Positions 1-12,067 of a stretch of DNA of 64,000 bases are shown in pieces. The DNA is from Zeugodacus cucurbitae. Taxonomy: Eukaryota > Arthropoda > Insecta > Diptera > Tephritidae. Both the position numbers and the translations under genes were made by a program. The DNA is taken from contig NC_071667.1 in NCBI RefSeq assembly GCF_028554725.1, forward strand, positions 13,871,501-13,935,500, written 5' to 3'. The notes below the pieces were generated by a model. That model saw nothing but the letters and a program-made list of their open reading frames with translations. It was not told the DNA's origin and did not search any database. Every line of letters starts with the position of its first letter. Within the stretch, counting starts at the first letter, position 1.

Positions 1-2180
1 TTACATGCTGCCGAAATATGACGTTGCCGTTATTATGGTGTGCAGACTGTAACGAAAAACGCTGTAACTAGGCATATCATATGAGCGCTGTTATTTGTGC
101 TGCAACGTTTGACTTCAAGATAATCCTTAAATTCCCTGACAGCAAATATCAGACAGGCGTTTGATACCCTTTGAGTATAAGAAAATATTAATACAAAATT
201 AGTTTCACAACATACTATATAAATCTGTATGTATTTGGTATAAAGTATTTTGTAATAAATATAGTTATACTTAACTTCTATAAAGTTTGAAGCAATACTA
301 TGAGTGATTAGAACTTTTGGAGAATACCAATTTAAGGAAAAAGACGAAAAGGAGAAAGTTATACTGAGTAAATTGTTCATCCATTCAACTCTGTTTTCTT
401 TAACTAAAAAAAATTGGAATGACAAATACAATTTTCAAGAGTATTCTAATAACTTATTATCCTAGTCGGTCAATTTGATTATAGTGTTAAGTATAGTTCT
501 AGAAGGTTAACTAGTGCCAAAACTTATATCAGTTTTGCTGTTGTTTTTTAAGTTAAAATGAATCTTCATCGATCTGGTATCCAGTCGGATTTCTAAAGCT
601 TTAGGTAATTTCAACAGATCTCAACGAAAAGAGTTGACAGTATTCAATTTTTTTTTTTTTGCAATTTCTTCTTGACTGTCATAAATTATTCTCTAAATCT
701 GGCTAGTAAGTAAAAATAAAAATTATTCTTTAGGTCTTTAATCAGATTTTATTTTGCTATAGAGTTGCCAACTAGCAAAAAGATGACAGCTAAGCAAAAT
801 AACAAGTAAGTGTACTAAACTGAAGGCGTTGATAAAAACTTAACCCAAAGTAATGGTAACTACTTTGCAAATAGAGTTGTCAACTTAAAATAATATTAGT
901 ATTAAAAGTCTTTCAAAACGTTTAAAGAGAGAAGATGGAGTGCTCTAAGTTCTCTCTTTTTATTTTTGGCTGGAGAGCAGAGTTCAAACTTGACGCCCAG
1001 AGCAGTGGTTAATAGAAGACGATTTATGGACTCATATATGATTATTTTTCTTATGTTAAGTTACTTACGTAGTGCGCATCCAATGATGCTGCTGCATTCT
1101 AAAATGTTTGTAGTCTGGTATATGTATATGATTTATTATTTTCACAACAAAGTCAATATATTACAACGAACACCGATTTTAAATACACTTGATTTGTTTA
1201 TTAAATTTAATTAAAATTTATACATGCTCTACTTGCACATTTTATTTGAAAATGTTACACATGAAAACACACTTAATTGAAAGTTTTATTTGTTTTGCTA
1301 CCCAATTTGTTTGCCTCAATAAGGAATAGTCAGCAAGTTGGTTCAAGCGAGTCAAGCAGCTACTTTGGCGCGTTTACTTATCGGCATTTTGCTTAAAGTT
1401 GCGTATTTGTTTGATTTAGCTTAAATTTCTTTATTGTTTGCTTGTTTGTAATGCGCGTCTGTTGATGCAGACGACTGTATACTCAATGACTGTGCGTATA
1501 TTTTTTTCTAAGTGTAATTGTTATTGTTATTGTTGCGCGTTTTGTAGCATTTTGTTATGCGTGACTGTTGCTATTCTTCTATTATTACAATTCAATTGTT
1601 GTAACACTTTTGCTTTTATTTCATTTCTTTTAAATCTAATATTCAGGTGCTGAAATACTTTTTGTATTTTCGCAAATCTGCTTACTGTATTGTGTTGTTT
1701 GTTTGTTTTTTTTTTGCGGTGACTACTGTACTGTGGTTTGTTGGTACTGGTTATTGGTATGTTAGATTCACTGTGTATTTTTAATAATTTCAAAGTTTTG
1801 CTTCGATCTTTCAAAAACTACTTTGTAGAATTTATGTATTATTATTTAACTTATTTTCACAACATTTTGTAATTTGGCTTTAAAACACATTTATTAAGTT
1901 ATATTATAATACAACAATACAAGAAATTTTATTTTACAAAATGTAAACAAGCACACTGTTACATCTATTAGCTGACAAATTTTTGCTGCCTTGCACTTGT
2001 TCTTTTGTTATTCACTTACACAAAAATTAAATTGTTTTTTTGTTTGTTTTTTTTTTGTAACTTTTGGGGTTTTTCACTGTCTGCCGTGAAGTGTCTGCTT
2101 GTTGGATGCTTTCACTGATTTCATTGGATTAATCTTTTTACTCCACGTTTTTCTTTCATTGATATTGAAATAGATGAAAA
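1..2180. other. AT-rich stretch, no gene seen
   Basis: Low-complexity AT-rich sequence with T-runs (near 648-660 and 2033-2056). The short open frames here have no recognisable motifs and overlap on both strands. I see no RNA gene, TE protein or clear repeat. Confidence 0.6.
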
Positions 2181-2788
2181 CAAGTAAGGAAGGGCAAAGT
2201 TCGGGTGTAACCGAACATTTTATACTCTCGCAATTTATTTATTTAACTTTATTAATATTAAATAATACACATTTTTACCCACATATTCGTCATATATATT
2301 GTATAAAGTCCATTGAAAGTTGGAAACCATAATATTAGGTTAGAAGCACCGAGGTCCTCATGTTCGATATATGGGGCCTATGGTCCGATTTTTGCGATTT
2401 TTAGAATGGGGCTGCCACACTATAAACATAGTATTTGTGCAAAGTTCTGCACCGATATTTTCACTAGTGCTTACTTTATATATTGTAAAGTAAACGATCC
2501 AGATCGTCTTCAAAGTTCTGGTATATAGGAAGTAGGCGTGGTTGTGAAGCGATTTAGCCAATTTTCACAACATATTATTGGGAGGTAAGGAAACTATGAC
2601 AAACCAAGTTTCATTGGAATCGGTCGAGTAGTTCCTGAGATATGGTTTTTGACCCATAAGTGGGCGACGCCACGCCCATTTTCCATTTTGTAAAAAAATC
2701 TGAGTGCAGCTTCCATCTGCCATTTCTTATGTGAAATTTAGTGTTTCTAACGTCTTTCGTTAGTTAGTTAACCCACTTTTAGTAATTT
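2181..2788 (+). mobile_element. DINE-like repeat copy A (3'-truncated)
   Basis: Begins with the family's outer end (CAAGTAAGG followed by a TTCGG...CCGAA hairpin and ATTTTATACTCTCGCAA) and runs through the shared body, including the GGGCGACGCCACGCCC block. It stops near GTTAACCCACTTTTAG, so the (GACR)n half is missing. The family recurs about 18 times in this window on both strands. For all copies I use '+' when the CAAGTAAGG end comes first. Apparent ORFs in it are not conserved as proteins. Confidence 0.85.
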
Positions 2789-2984
2789 CGCCTCCATACG
2801 ATATAGAATGACTCTTTTAAAAATCTGCCTCGATAGTAAAACTTTAAATTAGGCAGTATGCCCTGGTCGAAAAGTTCGATTTATGGAAGGAATCCGTATG
2901 AAATTTGACTTCTATTGCCAATTCAAAAGTTTGAGTTATGGAGATCTTCGAGCTATAGAAGTTCGAATTTTGGAAGTTCCACTG
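2789..2984 (-). mobile_element. pogo/Tigger-like element end
   Basis: Read on the minus strand this begins TA then CAGTGGAACTTCC and continues with several 'TCGAAC...'-type short motifs. That resembles the TIR start of pogo/Tigger-type elements (CAGTnGAAC with TA target). No transposase is present and the opposite end is not visible, because it abuts the truncated DINE-like copy. Family call is from TIR resemblance only. Confidence 0.4.
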
Positions 2985-2986
2985 TA

Positions 2987-5920
2987 TTAATATTGTTAAT
3001 AACAAAAATACAAAATTACAAATAAAATATTAGATTTCAATATTTTTCTTTAGCTTCAATTCATGAATTCGTAACTTTTGTTAAAATTTTATTATAATTA
3101 TTTTCATATTTTTTAGTATGTATTTATTGATATTTTTCAGAATGGACGCTAATAGATTTTTTTTTTATAATCAAATCAATATTGTAATTAATTAGATATT
3201 AATATTGTCAGAAATTAAGTTTATACACCTGAATGTCACACACTTTTCTCTTGAACATTATTAAATTATTTAAAAAACAGATTGAGAATTAATAGTACAC
3301 AAAACTGAATTTTAATTTATTATATTTTTGTGCCATAAAACACCCAGCTCTTAAAAAATATATTTTTTATCTATTTAAAAATATTATTTAATAACTATAA
3401 TGGTTATCTGACGACGCACCTAGGCATATTATTATATAATGATCTGGCAATAATAAAATATTTACACATTTAATTGTTCAAAAATTATACGCTACATTAA
3501 TTTTTTTCATGCAACTGAAAATTTTATTCAAGCTGTGGTGTACACAGAATGAAATAGAGTATTAACAGATAAAATATTTAATATTTTTAGATATTTATTT
3601 TTTTGTTTATTTGCCGCTTTTTAGCTCGATACGCTGCTACTCACTTCAATTTATGTTGTTGATTGTCCACTTGAAAATTTTCTTTGTTTTTGTTTCTTTA
3701 TCGAACTTAGCAGCTTAAACAATTGAAATTTCGGCGATTCTGCACACACACATATATATGTATTTATGTTTTTATGTTTGTTTCAACTGAAACCCGATTT
3801 GTGGCTCAATTGCTATTACTGGTGCACATGAATAAATACACAAAATCACAATTATATTTATTTTTTCCTTTTCGTAACACTGTACATACAATTGTTGCTT
3901 ATATATGTGAATATTTGTATATTTATAATTTTAATATTTTATTTTTAATAACAACAACAATGCTTTTAAACGTTTTGGCTTTTAAACAACTATGCACAAC
4001 TCGCGACGATGATCAATCAATTGGAATTATTTGGCAATTCTTTATTATTAATATGATGGAATATTTGCCTTGGCCACTTTGCTTTTTGTCCGCGCTTACC
4101 AAACGTCTCGCGGCAAATTTCAAAACAAACTGACTATGCGATTTTCCAACTGGTCCAGCAGCATCATGCCGTGTAGCAACGTAGCAGTGGCAGTGGCAGC
4201 AGCCGAATCAAGCAGCAACGATAACGATGACAACAACATTTCCGATAGCAACAACAATGAAAACAGCTGACTGTAAAAGCATCTTCAAAAGGTAGCAGTA
4301 GAAAAGTGCATGTTATAGCATGCAAAGCCCACCCTGCGCCCACAGTAGCAATATTCAAGCCCAATGAAGCTTTCGCAAAGCTCATTTTCTTCCACATACA
4401 CTCTCTCTCACACACATTTACTCTCTGTTAATGCACAAAATAGTGGGTTTTCTCATTTGCCCGGCGCTCTCAAAACGCTATCGTTTGTTTTGGGTAATTT
4501 TTCCCTCCAAGACAGAGGTTAAGGCCAAGTGTACATGGTAGGACGGCGTGTAATCGGCTCTCGTAGAACACGTGCTTGTTTGGCGTACAAGCAGTCATAC
4601 CACTTACCAACTTACATACATACTTACACATTCATTTGTTTCAAGTGTAAACATTCATGGCTATTGTGGTTGTTGTTGCCGTAATGTTGAAAGAGTATTT
4701 TGCTGTTCACTGCTTTGGTTGTAATTGTTGTGTTTCGCTATGTGTGGCTCATGGCTTGCCGTTCATGGCATTCCTCTCATAGTAATTTGTATATGTATAT
4801 GTGTTTGTAGGTAAGTATATATGTGTTTTTGTAATTCATGTTTGCTAGTGCTCAATGGTTTTTGGTGGCGTTTAGATAATTATGAATGACATAAAAGGCG
4901 GGAAATTATTGGGAGGCATCGAATTGCGCATATCGGCTAAACTGTCTTATTAATGATTATCTGATAACTGTTATTATAATTAGTACTGTTGAAGACAGTG
5001 ACATATTGACAAATTAGCCAAATACTAAGCTTGTTTCAACGCATACTAATAATACAGTATACAGTTCTCTTTAACTTTTGATGCATGACGTTACAGGCAG
5101 ACAAGTTCACAAGTTTTTTCTGGAAATTATAGACATTTGATTATTATGAGGATTTTAGTATTTATGTAATAATTGTTAAAAAGAGTCAAAAATTCGTATA
5201 TCATCAAATGGCTCGGAGAGAGAGGATCGTCTCAAAAATATCAAATTCAGTTTGATAAAGGTACATTTTTGCATGCTCTCAAAGGCAGTTTAAAAGAGTT
5301 TCTATAATTATATACAGTAGTTAGGGGACACATACATTAATGAATTGGACAAACAACTACAATTTATTTCTAGGGAGTATAGCAGCGAGTAAGTAGCACA
5401 ACTGTTCATTCGAAAACTCTTCGTCCTGTGAAAAAAAAGAGCAATTATTTTCATTAAAAAAACTGAATATCAAGTAATCAATTGTTTTTTTAGCAAAATT
5501 TGAAACAAAAATCAGAAAAGCAAATATTTTGAGCCTATTAAAACGCCTAAAAATATACTTCTTTCGCTTACAAGGACTATGAAATCGAATAAAGTGCTGA
5601 TCCACATCTGTTGATATATATAAAAACGTTATTATTTTGACTTGACCATCATATTTTCCGGATCTTGAGGTAATATTTTATATATTGTCCCTAAAATATC
5701 ATTGAATAACCAAGACTTATTCATATAAACTGTGTTTTAATTGAATCTATAATATAAGTTCTAAGCAGATACTACTGTATTGTATTGTAAATACGAGTAC
5801 GTCTAACATATGCGTAGGAGTGCATAATTAAATATAATCAACAGTTTTAAAAGTATACTTCCGTTATACTTCCGTTATGATTTCTTTACTTTTATTCAAG
5901 TGTTTCTTAAGAAATTTAAC
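2987..5920. other. AT-rich stretch with a CAG/AAC-rich patch and GAGA-like sites
   Basis: No gene can be supported. Around 4160-4270 the base composition changes: CAG/AAC/GAT triplets give a 66-codon frame ending in a Ser/Asn/Asp-rich tail and TGA. This is followed at 4400-4430 by CT-repeat tracts that read as GAGAG on the other strand. This could be exon or promoter-proximal DNA, but no splice sites or homology support a call. The remainder is AT-rich with nothing recognisable. Confidence 0.5.
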
Positions 5921-6486
5921 ACTCTCTTTCAAGAACGATAGAAGACAAGATTACGACAGGCTGAGCGTTCACGACCAACGAATGGGAATAGGCAACCGAA
6001 GAATTGTCAAATGGAAAACGGAAATGTGAAACATAGTGAACCAAATTGAATAATGTGCAGATAAAATATAACAATGAACGTTATTCTTAAAATCTTCATT
6101 TATAAAATGATCTAATATAATCATGCATATTTATAATTAAAATTATATGTTTTGTTCGCCATTTTGCCAACTTTTTTGTCGGTTGGAAAAGTGAGAAAAA
6201 AAATCTTTATAAACGACTTTTTTGTACTATTGTTGTTTAATTCCGCCATTGCGGACTTCTTTTTCAAATTAATACATTTTTCTCTTAAAATTTTGAATAA
6301 CAATTAAGCACAAGCCTTGACTTCAGCTCTTTGTTTTGGTTATATTGTTTTGTACCACCGTGCAATTTTGTTTTGCTCGCGTGTTCGTGGTCGTGAAACT
6401 TGTCACTCAACAGGAACTCAAAACTCAAAATAACTAACTGTAAACGCCTGTCGTAATCTTGTCTTCTATCATTCTTGACTCTCTTT
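5921..6486. mobile_element. 548-bp MITE with 32-bp TIRs and 9-bp TSD
   Basis: Element 5930-6477 has near-perfect inverted ends. The left starts CAAGAACGATAGAAGACAAG and the right, read inward on the other strand, starts CAAGAATGATAGAAGACAAG; both continue through ATTACGACAGGC. The ends are flush with identical 9-bp direct repeats ACTCTCTTT at 5921-5929 and 6478-6486. Interior inverted similarity continues (CACGACCA on both sides). There is no transposase; an internal 60-codon frame is not convincing. A 9-bp TSD fits Mutator-like or Merlin-type elements; the superfamily is inference. Confidence 0.85.
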
Positions 6487-6750
6487 ACAGAAAGTTTAGC
6501 ATGTTATTTATTTTAAAAGTGATTGTTTGTTATGTTCTTAAATAGATGTGTCAAATTATGCAGAATTAAATATTCCTGTTAATATTAATGTATGCTTTGT
6601 ACATAAAAGTTTAATGTTTAACATAAAATATTTTCTTTGTTTGTTTATCGTAATTAACTTCATTAGCAATTTGTGAGTAGGCATATGAGTATGCGTGTGT
6701 AAATAGTTACCCAGTAGTAAATTGTGTGGGAAGGGAACTAAACAAGAGAG

Positions 6751-7336
6751 TTTTTATACTCTCGACAAAGTTGCTACGAGAGTATTATAGTTTTGTTCAC
6801 ATAACCCCTAAAACTAAACGAGTTGGATATAGGCTTGTATATATCAAAATGATCAGGGTGACGAGTAATTTCAAATCCGGATGTCTGTCTGCTCGTCCGT
6901 CCGTGCAAGCTGTAACTTGAGTAAAAATCAAGATATCTTGATGAAACTTGGAAGACGTATTTCTTGTCACCATAAGAAGGTTAAGTTCGAAGATGGGCGT
7001 AATCGGACCACTGACAAAACCAAAAACATATAAAGTGTAATAACTAAGCTATAAATAAAGCTATAAAAGTACAATTTAGAATAAAGGATCGCACTAGTAA
7101 GGGGCATATTTGGATGTAATTTTCTGGGTAAGTGGGCGTGGCCCCTCCCCCAAATCAGTTATTTGTATATATCTCGCAAACCAATAAAGCTATATAAACC
7201 AAACTGTCTGCAGTCGTTTCTTTTAGCCACTTCTTAATACAGCCCAAAAGTGAAAGAAATCGGATAATAACCACGCCCACCTCCCATACAAAGGTTAGGT
7301 TGAAAATTACTAAAAGTGCGCTAACTCACTAACGAA
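6751..7336 (-). mobile_element. DINE-like repeat copy B (first half of a split copy)
   Basis: Starts with the hairpin end (TACTCTCG...CGAGAGTA), then a GATCAGGGTGACGAG motif, a GTCY microsatellite (about 6882-6904) and the CTGTAACTTGAG block. It is interrupted after CTCACTAACGAA by copy C and continues at 8277 as copy D. Confidence 0.85.
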
Positions 7337-8276
7337 CAAGTAAGGAGAGGCTAAGTTCGGGTGCAACCGAACATTTTATACTCTCGCAATTTATTGAAGA
7401 AATTTAACCAATACATATATGCGGAATAAAGCTCACCGTATTTTTGAAAACCCTATAATTAGGTATATGGAAATGTTATGACCCGATTTTAATAATTTTT
7501 GGAACAGAGACACACTTTTTGAAGAAAACAATTTCCTCTAAATTATATTAAATTATCTAAGAGTTTTACCCATATTTTCGGTTAAAATTTATCCTTAGGC
7601 ACTGAGTTCAACATGTTCGATATCTGGGGCCTTGAAAAGTTATGGTCCGTTTTCGACAATTTTTTCACAAGTGAAGCCAGAGATGATATGCACTAATTGT
7701 TTAAAGTTTTATTCCGTTATCTTCATTGGTTCCTTATGTTTACATTATAAAGTGAAGGAATAAGATGGTATTTCCAAAATGAGTAGTAATAAGGAAAGTA
7801 GTAGTGGTTGTGAACCGATTTCATCCATTTTCACACATGTTATCAGGGTGTCAAGAAAATATTATATACAGAATTTCATTCGAATCGGCCCATTTTCCAT
7901 TTTGTAAAAAAATCTGAGTACAGCTCCCTTCTGCTACTTCTTCTGCAAAATTTAGTGTTTCTGACGTTTTTCGTTAGTTAGTTAACCCACTTTTAGTAAT
8001 TTTCAAACTTTTTCGAACTTATTCTTCTTATGGTGCCAAGGAATATTTGTGCCAAGTTTCGTCAGGATATCTTAATTTTTACTCAAGTTACAGCTTGCAC
8101 AGACGCACAGACGGACAGACGGACAGACGGACGGACGGACAGTCATCCGGATTTCAAATCTACTCGTCACCCTGATCTCGTTGGTACATACGTACATAGT
8201 TTTAGGTGTTACAAACAACCGTTTTGTGAACAAAACTATAATACTCTCTTTAGCAACTTTTGTTGCGAGAGTATAA
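7337..8276 (+). mobile_element. DINE-like repeat copy C, complete and nested
   Basis: Runs from CAAGTAAGG to GCGAGAGTATAA, with the (GACR)n tract at about 8098-8150 followed by CTCGTCACCCTGATC. It lies inside another copy: the left flank ends ...CTAACGAA and the right flank resumes AAACGTCAG, which join into the uninterrupted family sequence seen at about 41277-41293 and 53467-53485. The junction shows no duplication longer than the ambiguous A-run (0-2 bp). Confidence 0.85.
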
Positions 8277-9144
8277 AAACGTCAGAAACACTAAATTTTA
8301 CAGAAGAAATAGCAGAAAGAAGCTGCACTCAGATCTTTTTACAAAATGGAAAATGGGCGTGGCATCGCCCACTTATTGGCCAAACCCATATCTCAGGAAC
8401 TACTCGACAATTTCAATGAAATTCAATATATAATATTTTCTTGACAACCTGATGACACGTGTGGAAAATGGATGAAATCGGTTCACAACCACGATAACTT
8501 CCCACATAACTAAATTTTGAAGTATATCTGATTCCTTCACTTTATAAGATATACATAAGGAACCAATGAAGATAGCAAAATAAAACTTTACGCAAATACT
8601 GTATATGATCCGTGGCATCACTTGTGAAAAAGTTGTCGAAATCGGACTATAACTTTTCAATGTCCCGGATATCGAATATGAAGAACTCAGTGCCTTATGG
8701 TAATTTTTCACCGAAAATATCGGTAAATCTCTGAAATATCTCAATTTAATTCAGAGGAAATCGTTTTCTTCTCATAGTGTGTCTCTGTGCCAAAAATTTT
8801 TTAAATCGGGTCATAACTTCCCCTGGCTCTAATATAGCTATTTATAGGATTTTCAAAAATACGATGGGCTTAATATCTTCTAAATCGGTTAATATGTGAA
8901 ATATCTTAGACAAATTAAGTGAGCATATACTCTCAGATATAATGTATGTTGGTGATGAAAATGGGTGAAATTGGTTTAGGAATTACCTTAGCTTATATAC
9001 TATATATGATGATTTTCGTTTTTCTATTGGACTTTATGCAGAATATATGGATCAATCTGTGTGTGATCTTAATAAAAATATAGCAATAAATTACGAGAGT
9101 ATAAAATGTTTGGTTGCATCCGAACTTAGCCATCTCTTACTTGT
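8277..9144 (-). mobile_element. DINE-like repeat copy D (second half of the split copy)
   Basis: Continues copy B from CGTCAGAAACAC through the conserved GGGCGTGGCATCGCCC block to the outer end GAGAGTATAAAATG...TTACTTG. Together B and D form one complete minus-oriented element of about 1.45 kb. Confidence 0.85.
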
Positions 9145-10230
9145 TTGAGATATCTTCTCCTCAATTTTGATTTTTTTTTACTATATATTTTATTGAGTGG
9201 TTGTAAACACTTGTTAAAGAAAAATATCGTTTGTGTAACTGGTCAAATGCAAGGTGTTCCACGAAAGAGAAGAGAGCTCAAAACTCTGCGTGTATTTAAA
9301 GAGCCATAAATAACTCTCATCGAAATAATATCTATGACAGTACTGTCGAGTGGCAAATCGAAGAAATACCTTGCTGTATAAATATTCGATTTACTTCATG
9401 CTCAATATCTCCCCGAGAAGATTAATACTTTCAAAAAGCATTTTAAATGACTGGAATTATAGTGTGGTCTCTTATCAACTACTCTTACAAACAACTCGAT
9501 GATCCATTGTGTTCACCAGCATACCTATAAGCATTCCTAAAAATAATGGCATGTATTAAATAAGCAACCAAACCAGTAAAATTCTGCATAAAATTTGCAT
9601 GTGTTTTTCAGCATTTAAAACTCAAATAAATTTGTGGCAAGTAAATTGTGAGCATTCTCCCCTTTCATCTCTATTTTTAAATACCACTCCCATATTCGTA
9701 GTTGTTGTTGTGTGTGTGCTCGTTAATTGAAGCCATTTGCCCAAATAATTACCAAATTACTCAGTGTGAAATTGCAACTATTATTTCATCAACATCAACT
9801 TATGGAATTTATGCTTACAAGCGATTAAATTAGAATATTTCAACTGATGTACAAAATAGCAAATTCTTTTAATATCTGTGTGTGCGGGTGTTTGTGTGGT
9901 TGTCTACCCTGCCAGCCAGGCCTAACCACTTTCCCCTCATGTTTCTTCAATTACTAACACCAACGCACACGTTTGGGTTGTTTCGTTTTTTAACCCTAAT
10001 GCGATGAAAAAATAATTCCTCTAAAATGCTTAGAAATGAAATATATTCCTTAAAAGTCGAATTAATCATACTAGGGTTAATACATTTCGAATTTCCCAAA
10101 CAGAACAAAACTAGTTCTTATTAAATGAGTGTGAAAGAGAAAACATAATTGTCATTGGTGCTAAAAAAAATCCCATAAAGGGAAATAAAAAAATACTGAA
10201 AAACACGAGTCATTTGCGCACATATGGTTA
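9145..10230. other. No gene seen
   Basis: AT-rich sequence without recognisable motifs. Short frames carry no domain signature. Confidence 0.55.
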
Positions 10231-10235
10231 AAAAG

Positions 10236-10368
10236 GTGAGTTGAATGAAATTGTTAATATTTTTAATTATAATTTATATAAAATTAACTAATTTGTTATT
10301 ATTCTAGCAGCATACAACAATCAGCAACATAGCAGCATAGCATAGAAGCAGCAGCAAACAAAAAAAAG
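10236..10368 (+). other. exon-like cassette between consensus splice sites
   Basis: A donor-like AAG|GTGAGT lies at 10236, an acceptor TTATTATTCTAG ends at 10308, and a second donor-like GTAAGT begins at about 10368. These bracket a 59-base CAG/CAT-rich segment with no stable coding frame. It may be a non-coding exon of an unidentified transcript or chance. No homology is recognised. Confidence 0.25.
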
Positions 10369-10395
10369 TAAGTTTTGCTTAAAAAAAATTGTATA

Positions 10396-10558
10396 TTTTG
10401 TGTGCCTTCGCAGTGCAACAATTTATGTTTTGTGTGCCTGCACAGTGAAATAATGCAACAAACAAATCGGTTGTCTGTGGCGGAAATTCCCATACATGTG
10501 TTGTGTGCCTGCGCAGTGCAATAATTTGAGTGCATGCTTATCTTTTGTGTGCCTGCGG
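10396..10558. repeat. interspersed short repeat, TTTTGTGTGCCTGCGCAGTG unit
   Basis: Four imperfect copies of a roughly 27-base unit start at about 10396, 10428, 10499 and 10543, with a partial core near 10592. Spacing is irregular, so this is not CRISPR-like. It sits just before the acceptor-like array. Confidence 0.6.
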
Positions 10559-10604
10559 ATTTGAAAAAAATTATAAAAAGAAAAGTGTGTGAAGCGGCCT
10601 GCGC

Positions 10605-10945
10605 ATTATTTATTTATTAATAAATATTTTTTCAGCTTTAATTAACCTTTTTTCAGATTTTAAAATTATTATTATTTAATTAACCTTTTTTCAGATTTTA
10701 TTTAATTAATATTTTTTTTAGATTTTATAATTATTATTATTTAATTAATATTTTTTCAGCTTTAATTAACCTTTTTTCAGATTTTATAATTATTATTTAT
10801 TAATAAATATTTTTTCAGCTTAAACTAACCTTTTTTCAGATGTTATATTATTTTTATTTAATTAATATATTTCTCAACCAATATTCTTTTTTTCAGATAT
10901 TAATATTCTTTTTCTTTTATCTTATCTTTTATTTTCAGATATCAA
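10605..10945 (+). repeat. tandem array of splice-acceptor-like motifs
   Basis: About five degenerate copies of a roughly 65-base AT-rich unit, each holding two pyrimidine tracts ending in CAG (TTTTTTCAG). I count nine CAG and one TAG ends, at about 10635, 10656, 10694, 10721, 10759, 10780, 10817, 10839, 10896 and 10938. Several are preceded by TTAATTAAC or CTAAC, matching insect branch-point and 3' splice-site patterns. A 64-codon frame across part of it is low complexity and not called as a gene. Confidence 0.7.
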
Positions 10946-12024
10946 TAACATATTTTACAAAAAATATTTTATATAATAAATATTTAATTATACTAATACA
11001 TAGTTGTAAAAATTATTATTATTATGTTAAATAATTGTAAAAATAAAATGTAAATATGTTAACATGCAAATAAATAAAGTTTAAAAAAATAATTTTGAAA
11101 TTAAAATAATATGTTTGAAATTTTAAGAAAATTTATAAATAGGGATGAAAAAAATGCAACCCTGCATCAGCTGACGATTAGGGATATTAGAGCAGTTCAG
11201 CCATATTTTTGTGTATATAAATTATTTGACACTGCATAATGAGCGCAACAGATATGTAAGATCACATGTATTCGTACGTGTGAGGGGAATAGTGGTTAAA
11301 AAACTCACAAGCAGCTATGCTGGCCTATGGCAAACTCACCACTTTTTTTACTACTTTTGTGGGTTTAAAAAACTTCGGTTTAACCAGCTTTTTCACCACC
11401 TTTGGCTGGCAGGGTATAGCTGTGTTTGCAAGTGTATAAGTCTGCCACGTGGCATATTAAATTTATCTTAAGTGAACGTAATTCATGTGCGATAATTTAA
11501 TAATATTTATGTATTTGTGCTACTGATGTACGCTTGATCTGTTTATAAATATGAGAGATATATATAGATATAAATATCTTTAAATCAATGAAATGAACTT
11601 TGAAGTTTAGTAAAATGTATTTCCATGTAAGTTAACGTTATGTTTATATATTAGACATTGTCGTCTTCTTCTTTATTGCTTTTGCAAGTAACTAAGCGTG
11701 TTGCAGTAAGTTACAATGATGCGTTAGTGGTTTTTTGTTGGCTTTAACACAGAGCAGATTTTTCTTAGTGTACAGTTGTAGATAATTTCCGGCTTAATTC
11801 AGTAAACTATTTCCATATTGTCTAAAAGAAACCCAGGTCATAGTTTTAAACCTCCGGAACGAATCCAGCCCAAAGTAACATAATTAAATTGATTATAAAC
11901 ATTTGCTGACGATCTTTTATAGTTTTTCAGCGATTTAAATAGTAAGTAAGATTTTAATAGTAAGTAGATAAATATTGATGATATTACTTTGCTCTTTCTT
12001 AGGTTATATGGCTCTTAATTCACC
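10946..12024. other. No gene seen
   Basis: Very AT-rich to about 11150, then mixed sequence. An 86-codon frame at 11211-11471 has no recognisable domain and is not called. Confidence 0.5.
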
Positions 12025-12067
12025 GTTTTTGCAACAAAGTTGCTAAGAGAGTATTATAGTTGTTCAA
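12025..12067 (-). mobile_element. DINE-like hairpin-end fragment (E1)
   Basis: Contains GCAACAAAGTTGC followed by TAAGAGAGTATTATAGT, the terminal hairpin of the repeat family. The body is absent. Confidence 0.7.

Noticed and set aside
2313..2528. Recurrent ORF beginning MKVGNxNIRLEAPRSSC (also at 29757, 36697 and, minus strand, 34521)
   Set aside because: It lies in the body of the DINE-like repeat. Similarity follows the DNA rather than codon positions, lengths differ, other copies have stops, and opposite-strand frames are equally open.
10396..10558. GTGTGCCTGC units considered as CRISPR-like
   Set aside because: Irregular spacing, imperfect units and no spacers of uniform length.
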